From positions 1-40,786 of the forward strand of contig JAVBIX010000002.1 of NCBI GenBank assembly GCA_030756895.1: a DNA stretch of 40,786 nucleotides, read 5' to 3'. This document shows positions 1 to 8,881 of the stretch, piece after piece. The position numbers were made by a program, and so were the translations under genes. The first letter of the stretch is position 1; each line of letters starts with the position of its first letter. The stretch is from Synechococcus sp. SP2 MAG. GTDB lineage: Bacteria > Cyanobacteriota > Cyanobacteriia > PCC-6307 > Cyanobiaceae. The notes below the pieces were generated by a model. That model was not told where the DNA came from and did not search any database. It saw only the letters and a list, made by a program, of their open reading frames with translations.

Positions 1-455
1 GCTTCCAGTTCGCCAACGCGGGCTTCCAAACCGTCAACACGGCCCTTAAGGATGGCGAGTTCTTTTTCGAACTCTTTCATCAAGCGCTTGAGCTCGTCGG
101 TCACTTCAGTGACGCGGTCGAGACATGCGTTCAACAGAGCAGCCGCTTCAAAGCGGGTCATTGCCCTGTTACCGCGGTAGGTGCCGTTGGGGTAACCAGC
201 AACACAGCCGTAGCGCTCGATCAGGTTGCTAAGAGCCTGATAAGCCCAATCGGTTGGGTAAACGTCTGAAAACTGAGTAATGCTGGTGACTTGCTCGCCA
301 GAAGCGGCGTAGTCAGAAACACCATTGATGTTCAGCTCAGTGGCGTTCTGCTCAGAAGCATTCTGCTCAGAGGCATTGGCAATGTTTATGCCGCCGGCAG
401 ACAACAAAGCGAGCAATGTGAGACTCAAAGGCTGAAACTGAGACAATTTTGACAC
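1..455 (-). CDS. SLH-domain iron-uptake-type porin, N-terminal part (cut by window edge)
   Basis: This is the N-terminal part of a cyanobacterial outer-membrane porin of the SomA/iron-uptake family. It starts near 455 on the minus strand and runs off the left edge. The translation shows a hydrophobic signal peptide (LTLLALLSAGG, cleavage likely after ANA), then a low-complexity SEQN-rich linker. An S-layer-homology segment follows (FSDVYPTDWAYQALSNLIER, then GCVAGYPNGTYRGNRAMTR). A coiled-coil stretch (EVTDELKRLMKEFEKELAIL) leads towards the missing beta-barrel. In this family the SLH domain anchors the barrel to peptidoglycan and the barrel passes ions and small solutes. The start is uncertain: GTG at 455, or in-frame TTG at 470, which would add basic residues before the signal peptide. 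The C-terminal barrel lies outside the window. Confidence 0.88.
   Translation of the reverse strand, partial: MSKLSQFQPLSLTLLALLSAGGINIANASEQNASEQNATELNINGVSDYAASGEQVTSITQFSDVYPTDWAYQALSNLIERYGCVAGYPNGTYRGNRAMTRFEAAALLNACLDRVTEVTDELKRLMKEFEKELAILKGRVDGLEARVGELE
330..374 (-). repeat. Three 15-base tandem repeats in the porin linker
   Basis: Three adjacent 15-base units (330-344, 345-359, 360-374) each encode a variant of ASEQN, read on the minus strand as ASEQN-ASEQN-ATELN. They sit between the signal peptide and the SLH domain of the porin. The units differ at a few positions, so this is an older or diverging in-frame duplication. Confidence 0.8.
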
Positions 456-541
456 TCGCTTATCCGGCAACTTTAAAACTTTTACATCAATCGATCGATT
501 TTCAACTGAATAAGACCAGATATCAAGCTGGTCTTAGACAT

Positions 542-563
542 AAAAAACCCCCAAACGGGGGTT
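542..563 (-). terminator. Intrinsic terminator downstream of dnaK
   Basis: Read on the minus strand, a 7-bp perfect stem (AACCCCC / GGGGGTT) with a 4-base loop is followed directly by a run of six T. It lies 38 bases past the dnaK stop codon. This is a textbook Rho-independent terminator. It separates dnaK from the porin gene downstream. Confidence 0.9.
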
Positions 564-600
564 GAGTGAACAGAATCAAGAGAGGATTTTACCTTTTAAT

Positions 601-2514
601 TTACTTTGTCTCAGTAAATTCGGCATCGATGACATCATCTCCAGCATTGCTAGATCCATCACCAGAGTTACCCGCAGCTGCGCCCTCTTCACCAGAAGCT
701 GCAGCTTCTGCACCAGCCTGTTGGTAAACAGATGCACCAACGGTGTACAGCTCCTGCTGTAACTCCTCAAGGAGGGTCTTCATCGAATCAAAGTCCTCTT
801 TTTCCGTCGCTTCCTTGAGCTTGGCGGCCTTCTCTTCAACCTTGGCCTTGGCCTCGGCATCAACCTTGTCGCCGAGTTCAGCCAGTTGCTTTTCAGCCTG
901 ATACGCGAGAGTTTCAGCCTGATTCTTCAGGTCGATTTTCTCGCGCTTCTCCTTATCAGCACTGGCATTACTTTCAGCATCCTTCACCATCTTCTCAACT
1001 TCATTGTCAGAAAGAGTGGAGGCTCCTGTGATCGAGATCGACTGCTCCTTGCCGCTTCCCTTGTCCTTCGCTGTGACGCTCAAGATGCCATTGGCATCAA
1101 TATCGAACGTGACTTCGATCTGAGGCACACCGCGAGGGGCAGCTGGGATGCCATCGAGACGGAAGGTGCCAAGACTCTTGTTATCAGAGGCCATCTCGCG
1201 CTCACCCTGGAGCACGTGAATCTCAACGTTGGTTTGACCATCCACAGCAGTGGAATATGTCTCTGATTTTTTGGTTGGGACGGTGGTGTTCCTTGTGATC
1301 ATTTTCGTCATCACCCCACCAAGCGTCTCGACGCCTAGGGATAGGGGTGTGACATCCAGCAAAAGGATGTCTTTGACTTCACCAGCCAACACACCACCTT
1401 GGATGGCGGCACCGATCGCCACTACCTCATCAGGGTTCACCGTTTGGTTTGGGTCCTTGCCAGTGGTGCGCTTCACAAGCTCGAGCACAGCCGGGATGCG
1501 GGTGGAGCCACCCACCATCACAATCTCGTCAAGCTCACTCGATGAGAGCTTTGCGTCTTTAAGAGCCTGCTCAACCGGGATGCGGCAACGATCGATCAGC
1601 GTGGAAGCCAGCTCTTCAAACTTGCCGCGCGTCAGGGTGAGATCAAGATGCTTAGGTCCTTCCGGGGTCGCCGTAATAAAGGGCAGATTGATTTCGCTCT
1701 GGGTCGCACTCGACAGCTCAATTTTCGCCTTCTCAGCAGCTTCGGTCAGACGCTGCAGAGCCTGCTTGTCCTGACGAAGATCGATGCCTTCGTTCGATTT
1801 GAAGTTGTTGGCGAGGTGGTCGACGATCACCTTGTCGAAGTCATCACCACCAAGGTGCGTGTCACCAGAAGTGGAGAGCACTTCAAACACACCATCACCA
1901 ACTTCGAGCACAGACACATCAAAGGTGCCGCCGCCAAGGTCGAACACAAGGATGCGTTCATTGCTCTTTTTATCGAGGCCGTAAGCCAACGCTGCAGCCG
2001 TTGGCTCATTAATGATGCGCAGCACTTCCAAGCCGGCGATCTTGCCGGCGTCCTTTGTGGCCTGGCGCTGAGAATCGTTGAAGTAAGCGGGAACGGTAAT
2101 GACCGCTTGGGTCACGGTTTCACCGAGATACTTGCCGGCATCTTCGGCCAGCTTGCGCAGCACCTGAGCACTCACCTCTTCAGGGGCGAACTGCTTGTCG
2201 AGAACGGGACATTTAACTTTGACGTTGGATCCAGACTTCTCAACGGAATAACTCACCTCTTTGGATTCATCATTCACCTCATCAACGCGACGTCCGATGA
2301 AACGTTTGACCGAATAAAACGTGTTGTCGGTGTTCATCACCGCTTGACGCTTTGCGATCTGACCGACCAGCTGATCCTGATTTTTTGTGTAGGCCACCAC
2401 CGATGGAGTGGTGCGGAAGCCCTCAGCATTGGCGATCACGGTGGGCTTGCCGCCCTCCATCACCGAGACACAACTGTTGGTGGTACCTAAATCAATGCCG
2501 ACAACCTTGCCCAT
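601..2514 (-). CDS. dnaK: Molecular chaperone DnaK (Hsp70)
   Basis: A 637-residue Hsp70 chaperone, full length for the family. The N-terminal ATPase domain opens with [17 protein letters not shown] and contains [15 protein letters not shown] and the [14 protein letters not shown] segment. The conserved interdomain linker [19 protein letters not shown] follows. A substrate-binding beta domain and a charged helical lid come next, then a Gly/Ala/Ser-rich tail ending in [12 protein letters not shown]. It refolds and holds client proteins in the cytosol using ATP, with DnaJ and GrpE as partners. The VIDAEF ending is typical of the main bacterial and cyanobacterial DnaK (often called DnaK2). A perfect Shine-Dalgarno precedes the ATG and a strong terminator follows the gene, so it appears monocistronic. 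I see no CIRCE-type inverted repeat in the upstream spacer. Confidence 0.98.
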   Translation of the reverse strand: MGKVVGIDLGTTNSCVSVMEGGKPTVIANAEGFRTTPSVVAYTKNQDQLVGQIAKRQAVMNTDNTFYSVKRFIGRRVDEVNDESKEVSYSVEKSGSNVKVKCPVLDKQFAPEEVSAQVLRKLAEDAGKYLGETVTQAVITVPAYFNDSQRQATKDAGKIAGLEVLRIINEPTAAALAYGLDKKSNERILVFDLGGGTFDVSVLEVGDGVFEVLSTSGDTHLGGDDFDKVIVDHLANNFKSNEGIDLRQDKQALQRLTEAAEKAKIELSSATQSEINLPFITATPEGPKHLDLTLTRGKFEELASTLIDRCRIPVEQALKDAKLSSSELDEIVMVGGSTRIPAVLELVKRTTGKDPNQTVNPDEVVAIGAAIQGGVLAGEVKDILLLDVTPLSLGVETLGGVMTKMITRNTTVPTKKSETYSTAVDGQTNVEIHVLQGEREMASDNKSLGTFRLDGIPAAPRGVPQIEVTFDIDANGILSVTAKDKGSGKEQSISITGASTLSDNEVEKMVKDAESNASADKEKREKIDLKNQAETLAYQAEKQLAELGDKVDAEAKAKVEEKAAKLKEATEKEDFDSMKTLLEELQQELYTVGASVYQQAGAEAAASGEEGAAAGNSGDGSSNAGDDVIDAEFTETK

Positions 2515-2520
2515 CAGTGC

Positions 2521-2526
2521 CCTCCT
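2521..2526 (-). promoter_or_regulatory. Strong Shine-Dalgarno of dnaK
   Basis: The minus strand reads AGGAGG, six bases before the dnaK ATG at 2514. It is a perfect anti-16S match with good spacing. It fixes the dnaK start and contrasts with the weak or absent ribosome-binding sites of most genes here. Confidence 0.85.
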
Positions 2527-2645
2527 ATCTCTCGAAAAAATGTGACTAGAACTCGTGCATCTTCGTCAGAGACATCACCAAGAGGCGAGGTGTGGTTCCC
2601 GAACAGCCCGAACGGCAGGCTGGTCATGGACTGTCAAACAAAGGA

Positions 2646-3539
2646 ATGATCAGCGGAACCACGGCACTGGTCGCACTGTTGGGACAACCAGTCAGCCACT
2701 CCCTTTCACCGGTAATGCAAAACGCAGCCCTGAAGGCGATGGGGCTCGACTGGAGCTTCATGGCACTGCCCTGCAGCGCAAACGATCTCGCCACCGTGCT
2801 CAAAGGACTGGAGGCCGTGGGGTGCCGTGGGCTCAACGTCACCATCCCCCACAAACAGGCCGTTGCCCTGCTCTGTGACGAACTCAGTCCGCTGGCTCAA
2901 CGGCTCGGAGCCGTTAACACCCTCACTCCATTGCCCAATGGTGGCTGGCACGGACACAACACCGATGTAGAGGGGTTTTTGGCCCCGCTCCTTCACAACG
3001 AAGTGAACTGGAGCGGAACACGAGCTGTGGTGTTGGGGTGTGGCGGCAGCGCCCGGGCGGTTGTAGCGGGTTTGCAGGACTTAAACCCAAGCGACATCAC
3101 AGTCGTGGGGCGTCGGGCTGAAACACTCCATCCGTTTTGCAGCGATCTCCAGCAGGGAAGACCAGCAAGCAGTGTCCAGTTGCAACCACTTTTAGACAAC
3201 GACCCAAGCCTTCAAACCCGAATTCAACAAGCGGATCTGGTGGTCAACACCACCCCCATTGGCATGAGCAGTCGTCAGCCTGATCAAGGTTCCACCCTGC
3301 CGCTCGGAGTGGACATCTGGGACAACCTCACCGCTCAGACCGTTCTCTACGACCTCATTTACACGCCACGACCAACGCCATGGCTGCAACGCGGGGAGGC
3401 GTTGGGCTGCCGCACCTATGACGGACTGGAAATGCTTGTGCAGCAAGGGGCCGCCGCTCTGCGGCGTTGGAGCGGCATAGACGACGTTCCAGTGAACGCG
3501 ATGAGAGAAGCAGCGCTCAAAAACCTGAGTCATCCCTAA
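2646..3539 (+). CDS. aroE: Shikimate dehydrogenase AroE
   Basis: A 297-residue shikimate dehydrogenase, which reduces 3-dehydroshikimate to shikimate with NADPH in aromatic amino-acid synthesis. The N-terminal substrate domain shows LLGQPVSHSLSPVMQNAAL (shikimate-binding Ser pair) and LNVTIPHKQAV with the catalytic Lys. ALCDELSPLAQRLGAVNTL-type and GHNTDVEGF motifs follow. The NADP-binding Rossmann segment is VVLGCGGSARAVVAGL, with the NVVNTTPIGM-like VVNTTPIGMSS downstream. The frame is open upstream to an ATG at 2592. I chose the ATG at 2646 because homology begins there; 2592 would add an unconserved basic extension. The gene is divergent from dnaK, and the 131-base spacer must hold both promoters. 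Confidence 0.95.
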   Translation: MISGTTALVALLGQPVSHSLSPVMQNAALKAMGLDWSFMALPCSANDLATVLKGLEAVGCRGLNVTIPHKQAVALLCDELSPLAQRLGAVNTLTPLPNGGWHGHNTDVEGFLAPLLHNEVNWSGTRAVVLGCGGSARAVVAGLQDLNPSDITVVGRRAETLHPFCSDLQQGRPASSVQLQPLLDNDPSLQTRIQQADLVVNTTPIGMSSRQPDQGSTLPLGVDIWDNLTAQTVLYDLIYTPRPTPWLQRGEALGCRTYDGLEMLVQQGAAALRRWSGIDDVPVNAMREAALKNLSHP

Positions 3540-3578
3540 ACGCCCGCCTAGCCTTACAGCATTTACCAGCTTCACCCT

Positions 3579-4043
3579 GTGCCCATCCCCATCTGGCAGC
3601 GCCTGCTTGGTTTGTTGGTTTACGTGTTGCCATGGAGCGATGCCATTCCCATCGGTCAACATCTGCTAATCCAGTTTCCTGTGTTGCAGTGGCTGACCCT
3701 GCCGGCCTTGCCTCTGTTCATTTTGGAACGAGGAATTCCTTTCGGTCTTGGCAACCTTCTGGTGTTTTTCTTGCTGTTCTTGGCAGTGGTGAGGAATCCA
3801 AACGTTCCTTACTTCATTCGCTTCAACACCTTGCAAGCGCTGTTGGTTGACATCGTGATTGTGATCATTAGCTATGCGTTTGCCATCCTGCCCATCGGTG
3901 GCGGACTGATGATGCGCACCCTTTCCAGCACTGTGGTGGTGGGTGTTCTGGCGATTGTGATCTTTGCCCTAATCGAGTGTTCTCGAGGGCGTGAGCCCGA
4001 CCTACCGGGTTTAAGTCAAGCGGTTCGCATGCAGTTGTACTGA
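3579..4043 (+). CDS. Tic20 family membrane protein
   Basis: A 154-residue polytopic membrane protein starting at GTG 3579. Hydrophobic segments lie around residues 5-22, 38-52, 58-72, 90-110 and 120-138. The conserved cyanobacterial Tic20-like core is RNPNVPYFIRFNTLQALLVD, followed by a hydrophobic pair and a short basic C-terminus. The family is the cyanobacterial relative of the chloroplast inner-envelope translocon component Tic20. Its role in cyanobacteria is not firmly settled. It lies 39 bases after aroE on the same strand and may be co-transcribed with it. Confidence 0.88.
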   Translation: MPIPIWQRLLGLLVYVLPWSDAIPIGQHLLIQFPVLQWLTLPALPLFILERGIPFGLGNLLVFFLLFLAVVRNPNVPYFIRFNTLQALLVDIVIVIISYAFAILPIGGGLMMRTLSSTVVVGVLAIVIFALIECSRGREPDLPGLSQAVRMQLY

Positions 4044-4121
4044 TCCCCATAACACCAGGCGATATGGTGGTAGATCCGTCGCTCATTCACTGAGCCTTCA
4101 GTCCCCGTCGGATCTGTCTCC

Positions 4122-4487
4122 ATGACCCAACAGCCTTATTACGAGACCATGTACATCCTCCGTCCGGACATTCCGGAAGAGGAAGTTGAGTCTCATGTGA
4201 CCAAGTACCGCGACATCTTGACTGAAACGGGTGCCGAGGTTCTCGACAACCAAATGAAAGGCAAGCGTCGTCTGGCCTATCCGATTGCCAAACATAAAGA
4301 AGGCATCTACGTGCAGCTGAGCCACAACGGTGATGGCCAACAAGTGGGCGTTATCGAAAAAGCAATGCGTCTTAGTGAAGACGTGATTCGCTATCTCACC
4401 GTGAAGCAAGAAGGCCCATTGCCTGCCCCTCGCGTCGCGCCTGGAACAGAAGCACCAGCCGAACCTGAAGCTGCTGCTCCTGCCTGA
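4122..4487 (+). CDS. rpsF: 30S ribosomal protein S6
   Basis: A 121-residue ribosomal protein S6. The body matches the family throughout: [54 protein letters not shown] and [12 protein letters not shown]6 binds the central domain of 16S rRNA together with S18. The last 20 or so residues are an Ala/Pro/Glu tail ([11 protein letters not shown]), as in other cyanobacterial S6 proteins. In many bacteria rpsF is followed by ssb and rpsR. Here the next gene encodes a small coiled-coil protein, so the usual operon partners are elsewhere. Confidence 0.97.
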   Translation: MTQQPYYETMYILRPDIPEEEVESHVTKYRDILTETGAEVLDNQMKGKRRLAYPIAKHKEGIYVQLSHNGDGQQVGVIEKAMRLSEDVIRYLTVKQEGPLPAPRVAPGTEAPAEPEAAAPA

Positions 4488-4501
4488 CGGGCATTGTGCA
4501 A

Positions 4502-4533
4502 GCCATGGACGGGCGATAAGGTCCGCCCATGGC
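4502..4533 (+). promoter_or_regulatory. Inverted repeat overlapping the start codon of the next gene
   Basis: GCCATGG (4502-4508) and CCATGGC (4527-4533) are perfect inverted copies. A second register pairs GGGCG (4511-4515) with CGCCC (4524-4528). The ATG of the 104-residue gene (4529-4531) lies in the right arm. The only Shine-Dalgarno-like AAGG (4518-4521) lies in the loop. The hairpin could limit ribosome access or act as an attenuator after rpsF. That function is inferred, not shown. Confidence 0.5.
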
Positions 4534-4843
4534 CGATCAGGACTCCAGCTATTGCTCACCGCCCCCGGTCTGGAAAGCCGCCAGGCCACCTAGTGGTGAC
4601 GTCGAAGCACTGAGAGCCAGGGTGAATGAGCTTGAACAGCAGGTCAGGGACTACGAAACGCTGATTAGCGAACTCCCCGACCTCTTTGAACGCAAATTCC
4701 AACAGAGATTGGAACCGCTCTTGGAGCGCTATCGGTTGTTAGCCCAGGCTCAACAATTAATGGCAGCACCGCCGGAAGCCGAGATCGTTCCTCTGCCCTT
4801 GCGAGCCGATCGACAAAAACAGAGGAACAACCTCGCAGCCTGA
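4529..4843 (+). CDS. Small coiled-coil protein, function unknown
   Basis: A 104-residue protein that I do not recognise as a named family. A Pro-rich N-terminus (SPPPVWKAARPPSGD) is followed by a long amphipathic helix at about residues 24-75 (EALRARVNELEQQVRDYETL, then LPDLFERKFQQRLEPLLERY) that should form a coiled coil. The tail is short and basic. It has no signal peptide or membrane segment, so it is probably cytosolic. It lies 41 bases downstream of rpsF on the same strand, with an inverted repeat spanning its start codon. Its stop is two bases from that of the convergent argG. Base composition is like that of its neighbours. It is most likely a real conserved small gene of this lineage. 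Confidence 0.75.
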   Translation: MADQDSSYCSPPPVWKAARPPSGDVEALRARVNELEQQVRDYETLISELPDLFERKFQQRLEPLLERYRLLAQAQQLMAAPPEAEIVPLPLRADRQKQRNNLAA

Positions 4844-4845
4844 AC

Positions 4846-6051
4846 TCAACGCCGATGCTTGGCGGCCCACAAGCGTGTGGGTAAGCCCCAAACGTAGATA
4901 AAGCCTTCAGCAGCCCGATGATCAAACTTGTCTTCGCTGCCGTATGAGGCCATAGCTGGGACGTACAAGCTATTGGCTGCGGAAGCTCTCCCCGTGACCG
5001 TGGCATTGCCCTTCTGAAGCTTGAGGCGCACGACCCCATTCACATGGATCTGGGTGCGATCCATAAAGCCATCAAGAGCCTCTTTGAGAGGGCCAAACCA
5101 AAGGCCCTGATAGACGAGATCTGCCCATTGCATCTCAAGCTGCCGCTTGGTCCGCAACACATCGGCGGCCAGGGTGAGACTTTCCAACTCCTGATGCGCC
5201 TGAATCAACAGCAGTAACCCAGGCGTTTCGTAAATCTCCCGACTTTTAATTCCCACCACACGGTTCTCGATCATGTCGAGACGACCAATGCCATGGGTGC
5301 CTGCCAAACGGTTGGCTTCCCGGATCAGAGCCACGGGATCCAGCCCTTTGCCATTGATTGCAACAGGATTGCCTCCTTCAAACTGGATCTCGATCTCCTC
5401 GGCGTCGTTGGGGGCTTGATCCACCGAACAGGTCATCGCAAAGACCTCTTCTGGTGGCGCCACCATCGGGTCTTCCAAGGGACCAGCTTCAATGCTGCGC
5501 CCGAGCAGGTTGAGATCGATCGAATAAGGGGATTTTTTGCTCACGGGAGACGGCATGCCAAATCGCTCGCCATAAGCGATCGTTTCCTCTCGGCTCATGC
5601 CCCATTCACGCGCTGGGGTTAACACCTTCAAATCGGGCGCAAGCGATGCAATTGCCACATCAAATCGCACCTGATCATTTCCCTTGCCGGTGCAGCCATG
5701 GGCCACAGCATCAGCTCCTACCTCTCGTGCCACCTCCACGAGACGACGAGCAATCAAGGGGCGCGCTAAGGCCGTTGAGAGGGGATAACGACCCTCATAA
5801 AGAGCATTGGCGCGAATCGCGGGAAAAGCGAATTCCTCGATGAAGGGCTTAATAAGATCACCAATCAAAGACTGACTGGCTCCAGCCTCGAGTGCTTTAA
5901 GTCGTATCGGTTCCAGTTCATCGCCCTGACCGAGATCAGCGGCAAAGGTGATCACCTCCTCCACACCCCATTCCTGCTTGAGGTAGGGGATGCAGACGCT
6001 GGTGTCCACCCCACCGGAATAGGCGAGAACGACCTTGGTTGCGCGTCCCAT
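4846..6051 (-). CDS. argG: Argininosuccinate synthase ArgG
   Basis: A 401-residue argininosuccinate synthase, the usual length. It condenses citrulline and aspartate with ATP in arginine synthesis. The ATP pyrophosphatase P-loop is [19 protein letters not shown] at the N-terminus. Further conserved blocks are [70 protein letters not shown] and [10 protein letters not shown]. The ATG at 6051 overlaps the stop of the upstream small membrane-protein gene (TGATG), so translation is probably coupled. The gene converges on the 104-residue gene with only two bases between the stops. The pathway partner argH lies about 33 kb away in this window. Confidence 0.98.
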   Translation of the reverse strand: MGRATKVVLAYSGGVDTSVCIPYLKQEWGVEEVITFAADLGQGDELEPIRLKALEAGASQSLIGDLIKPFIEEFAFPAIRANALYEGRYPLSTALARPLIARRLVEVAREVGADAVAHGCTGKGNDQVRFDVAIASLAPDLKVLTPAREWGMSREETIAYGERFGMPSPVSKKSPYSIDLNLLGRSIEAGPLEDPMVAPPEEVFAMTCSVDQAPNDAEEIEIQFEGGNPVAINGKGLDPVALIREANRLAGTHGIGRLDMIENRVVGIKSREIYETPGLLLLIQAHQELESLTLAADVLRTKRQLEMQWADLVYQGLWFGPLKEALDGFMDRTQIHVNGVVRLKLQKGNATVTGRASAANSLYVPAMASYGSEDKFDHRAAEGFIYVWGLPTRLWAAKHRR

Positions 6052-6305
6052 CAGGTGGACTCCTGCTCTGAATCAGATTGCACTGATTCTCCACTCCCGC
6101 CGGCCCGCTGAAGCGATTGTGGAGCCAGCCGGGCAAGCCAAAACAGCCAAAGCGCCATCAAAAAGGCAGGGACAAACAACAGCGCAAGCACTGGAACCGT
6201 GGACACCACCAGCGGATCTGGATGCAAGAGCCCCCACTTCCACAGGCCAAAACTCAGTAGCAAAGCCCCGCCCCACGTAGATAGGAGCAGCCACACTTTG
6301 ACCAA
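6051..6305 (-). CDS. Small two-helix membrane protein, function unknown
   Basis: An 84-residue protein of unknown function with two strongly hydrophobic stretches (about residues 4-25 and 33-62). It has a short acidic, Ser-rich C-terminus ([14 protein letters not shown]). It would sit in the inner or thylakoid membrane. The TTG start at 6305 is supported by a GAGGA Shine-Dalgarno six bases upstream; an internal GTG at 6296 is the alternative. Its stop overlaps the argG start, which suggests one transcript. Its promoter must lie in the 53-base spacer shared with the divergent DUF3134 gene. There is no sequence clue linking it to arginine metabolism. Confidence 0.7.
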   Translation of the reverse strand: MVKVWLLLSTWGGALLLSFGLWKWGLLHPDPLVVSTVPVLALLFVPAFLMALWLFWLARLAPQSLQRAGGSGESVQSDSEQEST

Positions 6306-6358
6306 GAGACGTCCTCAAAACTGCATTCAACTATGATGATCGATTACGGAACTGGACA

Positions 6359-6622
6359 GTGTCGTCTGAGTTGAGCGCCCTCGACAACATCAATCCAGCT
6401 CTAACGCGTTACGGGCGGAAAGAACCCGCACCAGTGCTGCCCCTGCGCGAAGAGCCCGATCTACTGAGCTGGCTGGAAACAAGCGGTCGTCTTGTGGAAG
6501 ACGAGGAATCCAGCACAGCTGAGGTGAGCACAGTAGAGGAGGAAGAACTCTCTGCTCTCATGGGCGAGAAAGAGGATTACAACGCAGCCGATGAGCAAAC
6601 AGAAGGGAATTGGGAGGATTGA
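6359..6622 (+). CDS. DUF3134 family protein
   Basis: An 87-residue acidic protein. The conserved core is NPALTRYGRKEPAPVLPLRE followed by PDLLSWLETSGRLV. This matches the cyanobacterial DUF3134 family as I know it, whose function is unknown. The C-terminal half is rich in Glu and Asp and probably disordered. It starts with GTG at 6359; the nearby ATGs at 6333 and 6336 are out of frame. It lies 37 bases upstream of mraY on the same strand and may be co-transcribed with it. Confidence 0.82.
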   Translation: MSSELSALDNINPALTRYGRKEPAPVLPLREEPDLLSWLETSGRLVEDEESSTAEVSTVEEEELSALMGEKEDYNAADEQTEGNWED

Positions 6623-6659
6623 TTTAAGGTCCCTGCCCTAAGCCTTTAAGGAACGGGAC

Positions 6660-7757
6660 GTGAACGACGCACAAGAGATTCCTGCGCCCCTGGAAGGGAA
6701 AGTCTCTGCGGGTGTACTTGCCGTTGTTGTGATTGCAGCAGCATTTGCATCAGACCGCTGGATCCCCAACAGCCTCCTAAGCCTCCCCTTACTGATTGCG
6801 ACACTAATTGCTGCAATCGTGACCTGGTGGGGTGTACCAAAGCTGCGCGGCTTAAAGCTCGGGCAAGTGATCCGAGAAGAGGGGCCCCAGGCCCATCTCA
6901 GCAAATCTGGAACCCCAACGATGGGCGGACTGCTGGTGGTGCCGGTCGGCGTAATCGTGGGCGGCCTCATCAGTTGGAGCGGTCAACCTGCTGAACAACT
7001 TTTAGCTTTGGCATTCATCACACTCGCCTACATGGTGGTGGGAGGTATTGACGATTGGCGCAGTCTCACCAAACACACCAACACCGGTTTAACGCCACGC
7101 GGGAAATTGCTACTTCAAGCCTTAGCCGCCGTGATCTTTCTGATCTGGGCGGGAATGCGCGGTTGGATCAATGGCGATGTGGCCTTGCCGTTTGACATCA
7201 GCCTTCCCTTGGGCTGGCTGATTTGGCCGCTTGCGGTCTTTGTGTTTTTAGCTGAAAGCAACGCCACAAACCTCACAGATGGCCTGGATGGTCTTGCCGC
7301 CGGCTGCGGAGCCCTTGTGTTCACCGGGATGGGACTCCAGCTCACACTGCGCGGAAACAGCGGAGATCCAAGCCTTGCTGGGTTCTGCATGGCCATGGCC
7401 GGCTGTTGGCTTGGTTTTCTTGTCTACAACCGCAATCCAGCCAAAGTGTTTATGGGCGACACCGGCTCCTTGGCCATGGGCGGCTCACTCACTGCTGTGG
7501 CCTTACTAACGAACAGCCTTTGGCCTTTGCTGGTGATGGGTGGGGTGTTCCTAGCGGAATCTCTCTCCGTGATTATTCAAGTGTGGGTTTTTAAAGCAAC
7601 CAAAGGCGCTGATGGTGTTGGACGCCGTGTGTTCCGAATGTCGCCCCTGCACCATCACTTTGAATTAGGCGGCACACCAGAGCAGCTTGTAGTCCCAGGC
7701 TTCTGGTTGGCCACTGCAGGACTTGTTCTAATCGGAGTCGCGCTACCTCCTCTTTAA
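6660..7757 (+). CDS. mraY: Phospho-N-acetylmuramoyl-pentapeptide transferase MraY
   Basis: A 365-residue multi-pass membrane enzyme that transfers phospho-MurNAc-pentapeptide to undecaprenyl phosphate to form lipid I in peptidoglycan synthesis. The catalytic aspartate pair D131-D132 lies in [20 protein letters not shown]. The Mg-binding [15 protein letters not shown] is at about residues 201-215 and [12 protein letters not shown] at about 264-275. The MraY-specific HHH motif ([12 protein letters not shown]331-H333) is intact. GTG at 6660 is preceded by AAGGA at suitable spacing. Length and hydrophobic profile are normal. The gene stands apart from any mur/fts cluster, as is common in cyanobacteria. 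Confidence 0.97.
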   Translation: MNDAQEIPAPLEGKVSAGVLAVVVIAAAFASDRWIPNSLLSLPLLIATLIAAIVTWWGVPKLRGLKLGQVIREEGPQAHLSKSGTPTMGGLLVVPVGVIVGGLISWSGQPAEQLLALAFITLAYMVVGGIDDWRSLTKHTNTGLTPRGKLLLQALAAVIFLIWAGMRGWINGDVALPFDISLPLGWLIWPLAVFVFLAESNATNLTDGLDGLAAGCGALVFTGMGLQLTLRGNSGDPSLAGFCMAMAGCWLGFLVYNRNPAKVFMGDTGSLAMGGSLTAVALLTNSLWPLLVMGGVFLAESLSVIIQVWVFKATKGADGVGRRVFRMSPLHHHFELGGTPEQLVVPGFWLATAGLVLIGVALPPL

Positions 7758-7817
7758 GCAAACACCCCGCTCAGCGCAGGGCTTGTTGAGTGCTTGAGTC
7801 AAACCAGATCGCTGTAA

Positions 7818-8510
7818 TTAAGCAGCACGATCTTCTAGACGTGAAACATTCCAACCAATGGGCATAGGAATGACCTTTGGCTTCGGCATTAACAGTTCAA
7901 TTTCACGACAAGCTTGTGAGTAGGCGAAAAATCCCGACATTCTTCTCCGATCAGATCTCCCATTTTTCGAGACTGCCCGATCAACAGTGACTCCCTCAGT
8001 CTCAGCATTTTCAAAAGCATTTAACAATGGAATTTCTGAGTCAAGAACTTGGATGTCGAAACCACACAAGCTGCTCCTAGCTATTTGAATCGAAGCCTTC
8101 TTTCTCGCATCTGCCTTCACAATGAGTGCTGCATAAGGAATGTCAAATTTGTTGAGCATGCATGACATTTCTATCGTTAATTCTATTGATCTACTTTGTG
8201 CAGTTGTAGGGAGAACAATAAAATCAGATCCTTCAACTAAATTCTTTAGCTCCTCTTCATTGCTACTGGCTTGACCATCAGTGACAACAATGTCTGCTCT
8301 TCTTGTTGCTTTGGCCGCCGCTTCCATAGGCACAACATCAAAGGGAAGCAAACCTCTTGAGGCGTATGCAGTGGCTGATCGGTTGCGATCAGAATCAACC
8401 AAAACAACAGAGCGACCACTATTGGCCCAGTGAGCAGCAAGATGAATGCTTGTACAAGTTTTAGCTACTCCTCCTTTTTGCCCAAAAGTAGTGACAAACA
8501 CAATGTGCAT
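7818..8510 (-). CDS. Orphan ParA-family ATPase
   Basis: A 230-residue ParA/MinD-superfamily ATPase. The deviant Walker A is QKGGVAKTCTSIHLA, with signature Lys K12 and P-loop Lys K17. The Walker A' is VVLVDSDRNRSATAYA (D39, D41) and the Walker B is ADIVVTDGQ (D78). The family forms ATP-dependent dimers that bind DNA or membrane and position cargo such as plasmids, chromosomes or carboxysomes. The protein has no N-terminal DNA-binding domain, so it is of the short ParA type. No parB, parS or McdB-like partner is visible next to it. It converges on mraY. Its coding region and upstream spacer are AT-rich by hand count (about 35-48% GC in sampled lines), and no Shine-Dalgarno precedes the ATG. 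An acquired or accessory gene is likely; its cargo cannot be told from sequence. Confidence 0.9.
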   Translation of the reverse strand: MHIVFVTTFGQKGGVAKTCTSIHLAAHWANSGRSVVLVDSDRNRSATAYASRGLLPFDVVPMEAAAKATRRADIVVTDGQASSNEEELKNLVEGSDFIVLPTTAQSRSIELTIEMSCMLNKFDIPYAALIVKADARKKASIQIARSSLCGFDIQVLDSEIPLLNAFENAETEGVTVDRAVSKNGRSDRRRMSGFFAYSQACREIELLMPKPKVIPMPIGWNVSRLEDRAA

Positions 8511-8706
8511 TTATAGGAATATTTCTCTTATACCTCATAATCTAATTTCCGCAATAGGGCCTGCAAGAAGATTGTGATTATTGAGTGAGATGTCTGTAAA
8601 AAAGAAGGCAGCCCCTTGATCCCAAGCCTTCGTCTAACTTTGCAAACAAGACCCTACTGCTCCTGTAACTAACTATCGCGGCATAAAACATCTATCTAAT
8701 ACTAAT

Positions 8707-8733
8707 TTAAGTGATGCCAACGAGGTCACTTAA
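8707..8733. repeat. Perfect 8-bp inverted repeat
   Basis: TTAAGTGA (8707-8714) and TCACTTAA (8726-8733) are perfect inverted copies separated by 11 bases. They lie in the AT-rich spacer upstream of the ParA gene. The spacing of one to two helical turns would suit a dimeric regulator or a hairpin. No T run follows on either strand, so a terminator is unlikely. Confidence 0.6.
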
Positions 8734-8844
8734 TACAAATTTCGGAGTTTATTAAGCCTCCTCTATAACAGGCAAAATTTGATTGAGCAAATCAGAAACC
8801 CGCATCGGAGACTTCTCTTTCTATGAATTTCTACGTCTCAGCGA

Positions 8845-8881
8845 CTCCTACAACCAGTCGTTCTTGCAAATCTGGTAGGAG
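8845..8881. repeat. Imperfect inverted repeat (stem-loop candidate)
   Basis: CTCCTA...CCAG (8845-8857) pairs with CTGG-TAGGAG (8872-8881), giving about 10 bp with a 3-base bulge and a 14-base loop. It lies about 100 bases upstream of the 87-residue gene and overlaps the end of a 22-codon open frame. It may be a transcript hairpin. No function is assigned. Confidence 0.45.

Noticed and set aside
1648-2490. Long open frame (280 codons) on the plus strand opposite dnaK
   Set aside because: It is the well-known antisense shadow that dnaK codon bias creates. It has no recognisable domain, and dnaK itself is complete and conserved.
2527-2645. Possible CIRCE element (HrcA operator) upstream of dnaK
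   Set aside because: No copy resembling TTAGCACTC-N9-GAGTGCTAA is present in the spacer.
7818-8510. ParA as MinD or as a carboxysome-positioning McdA
   Set aside because: There is no C-terminal amphipathic membrane helix of the MinD type, no minC/minE and no McdB or carboxysome gene nearby; the evidence does not go beyond ParA family.
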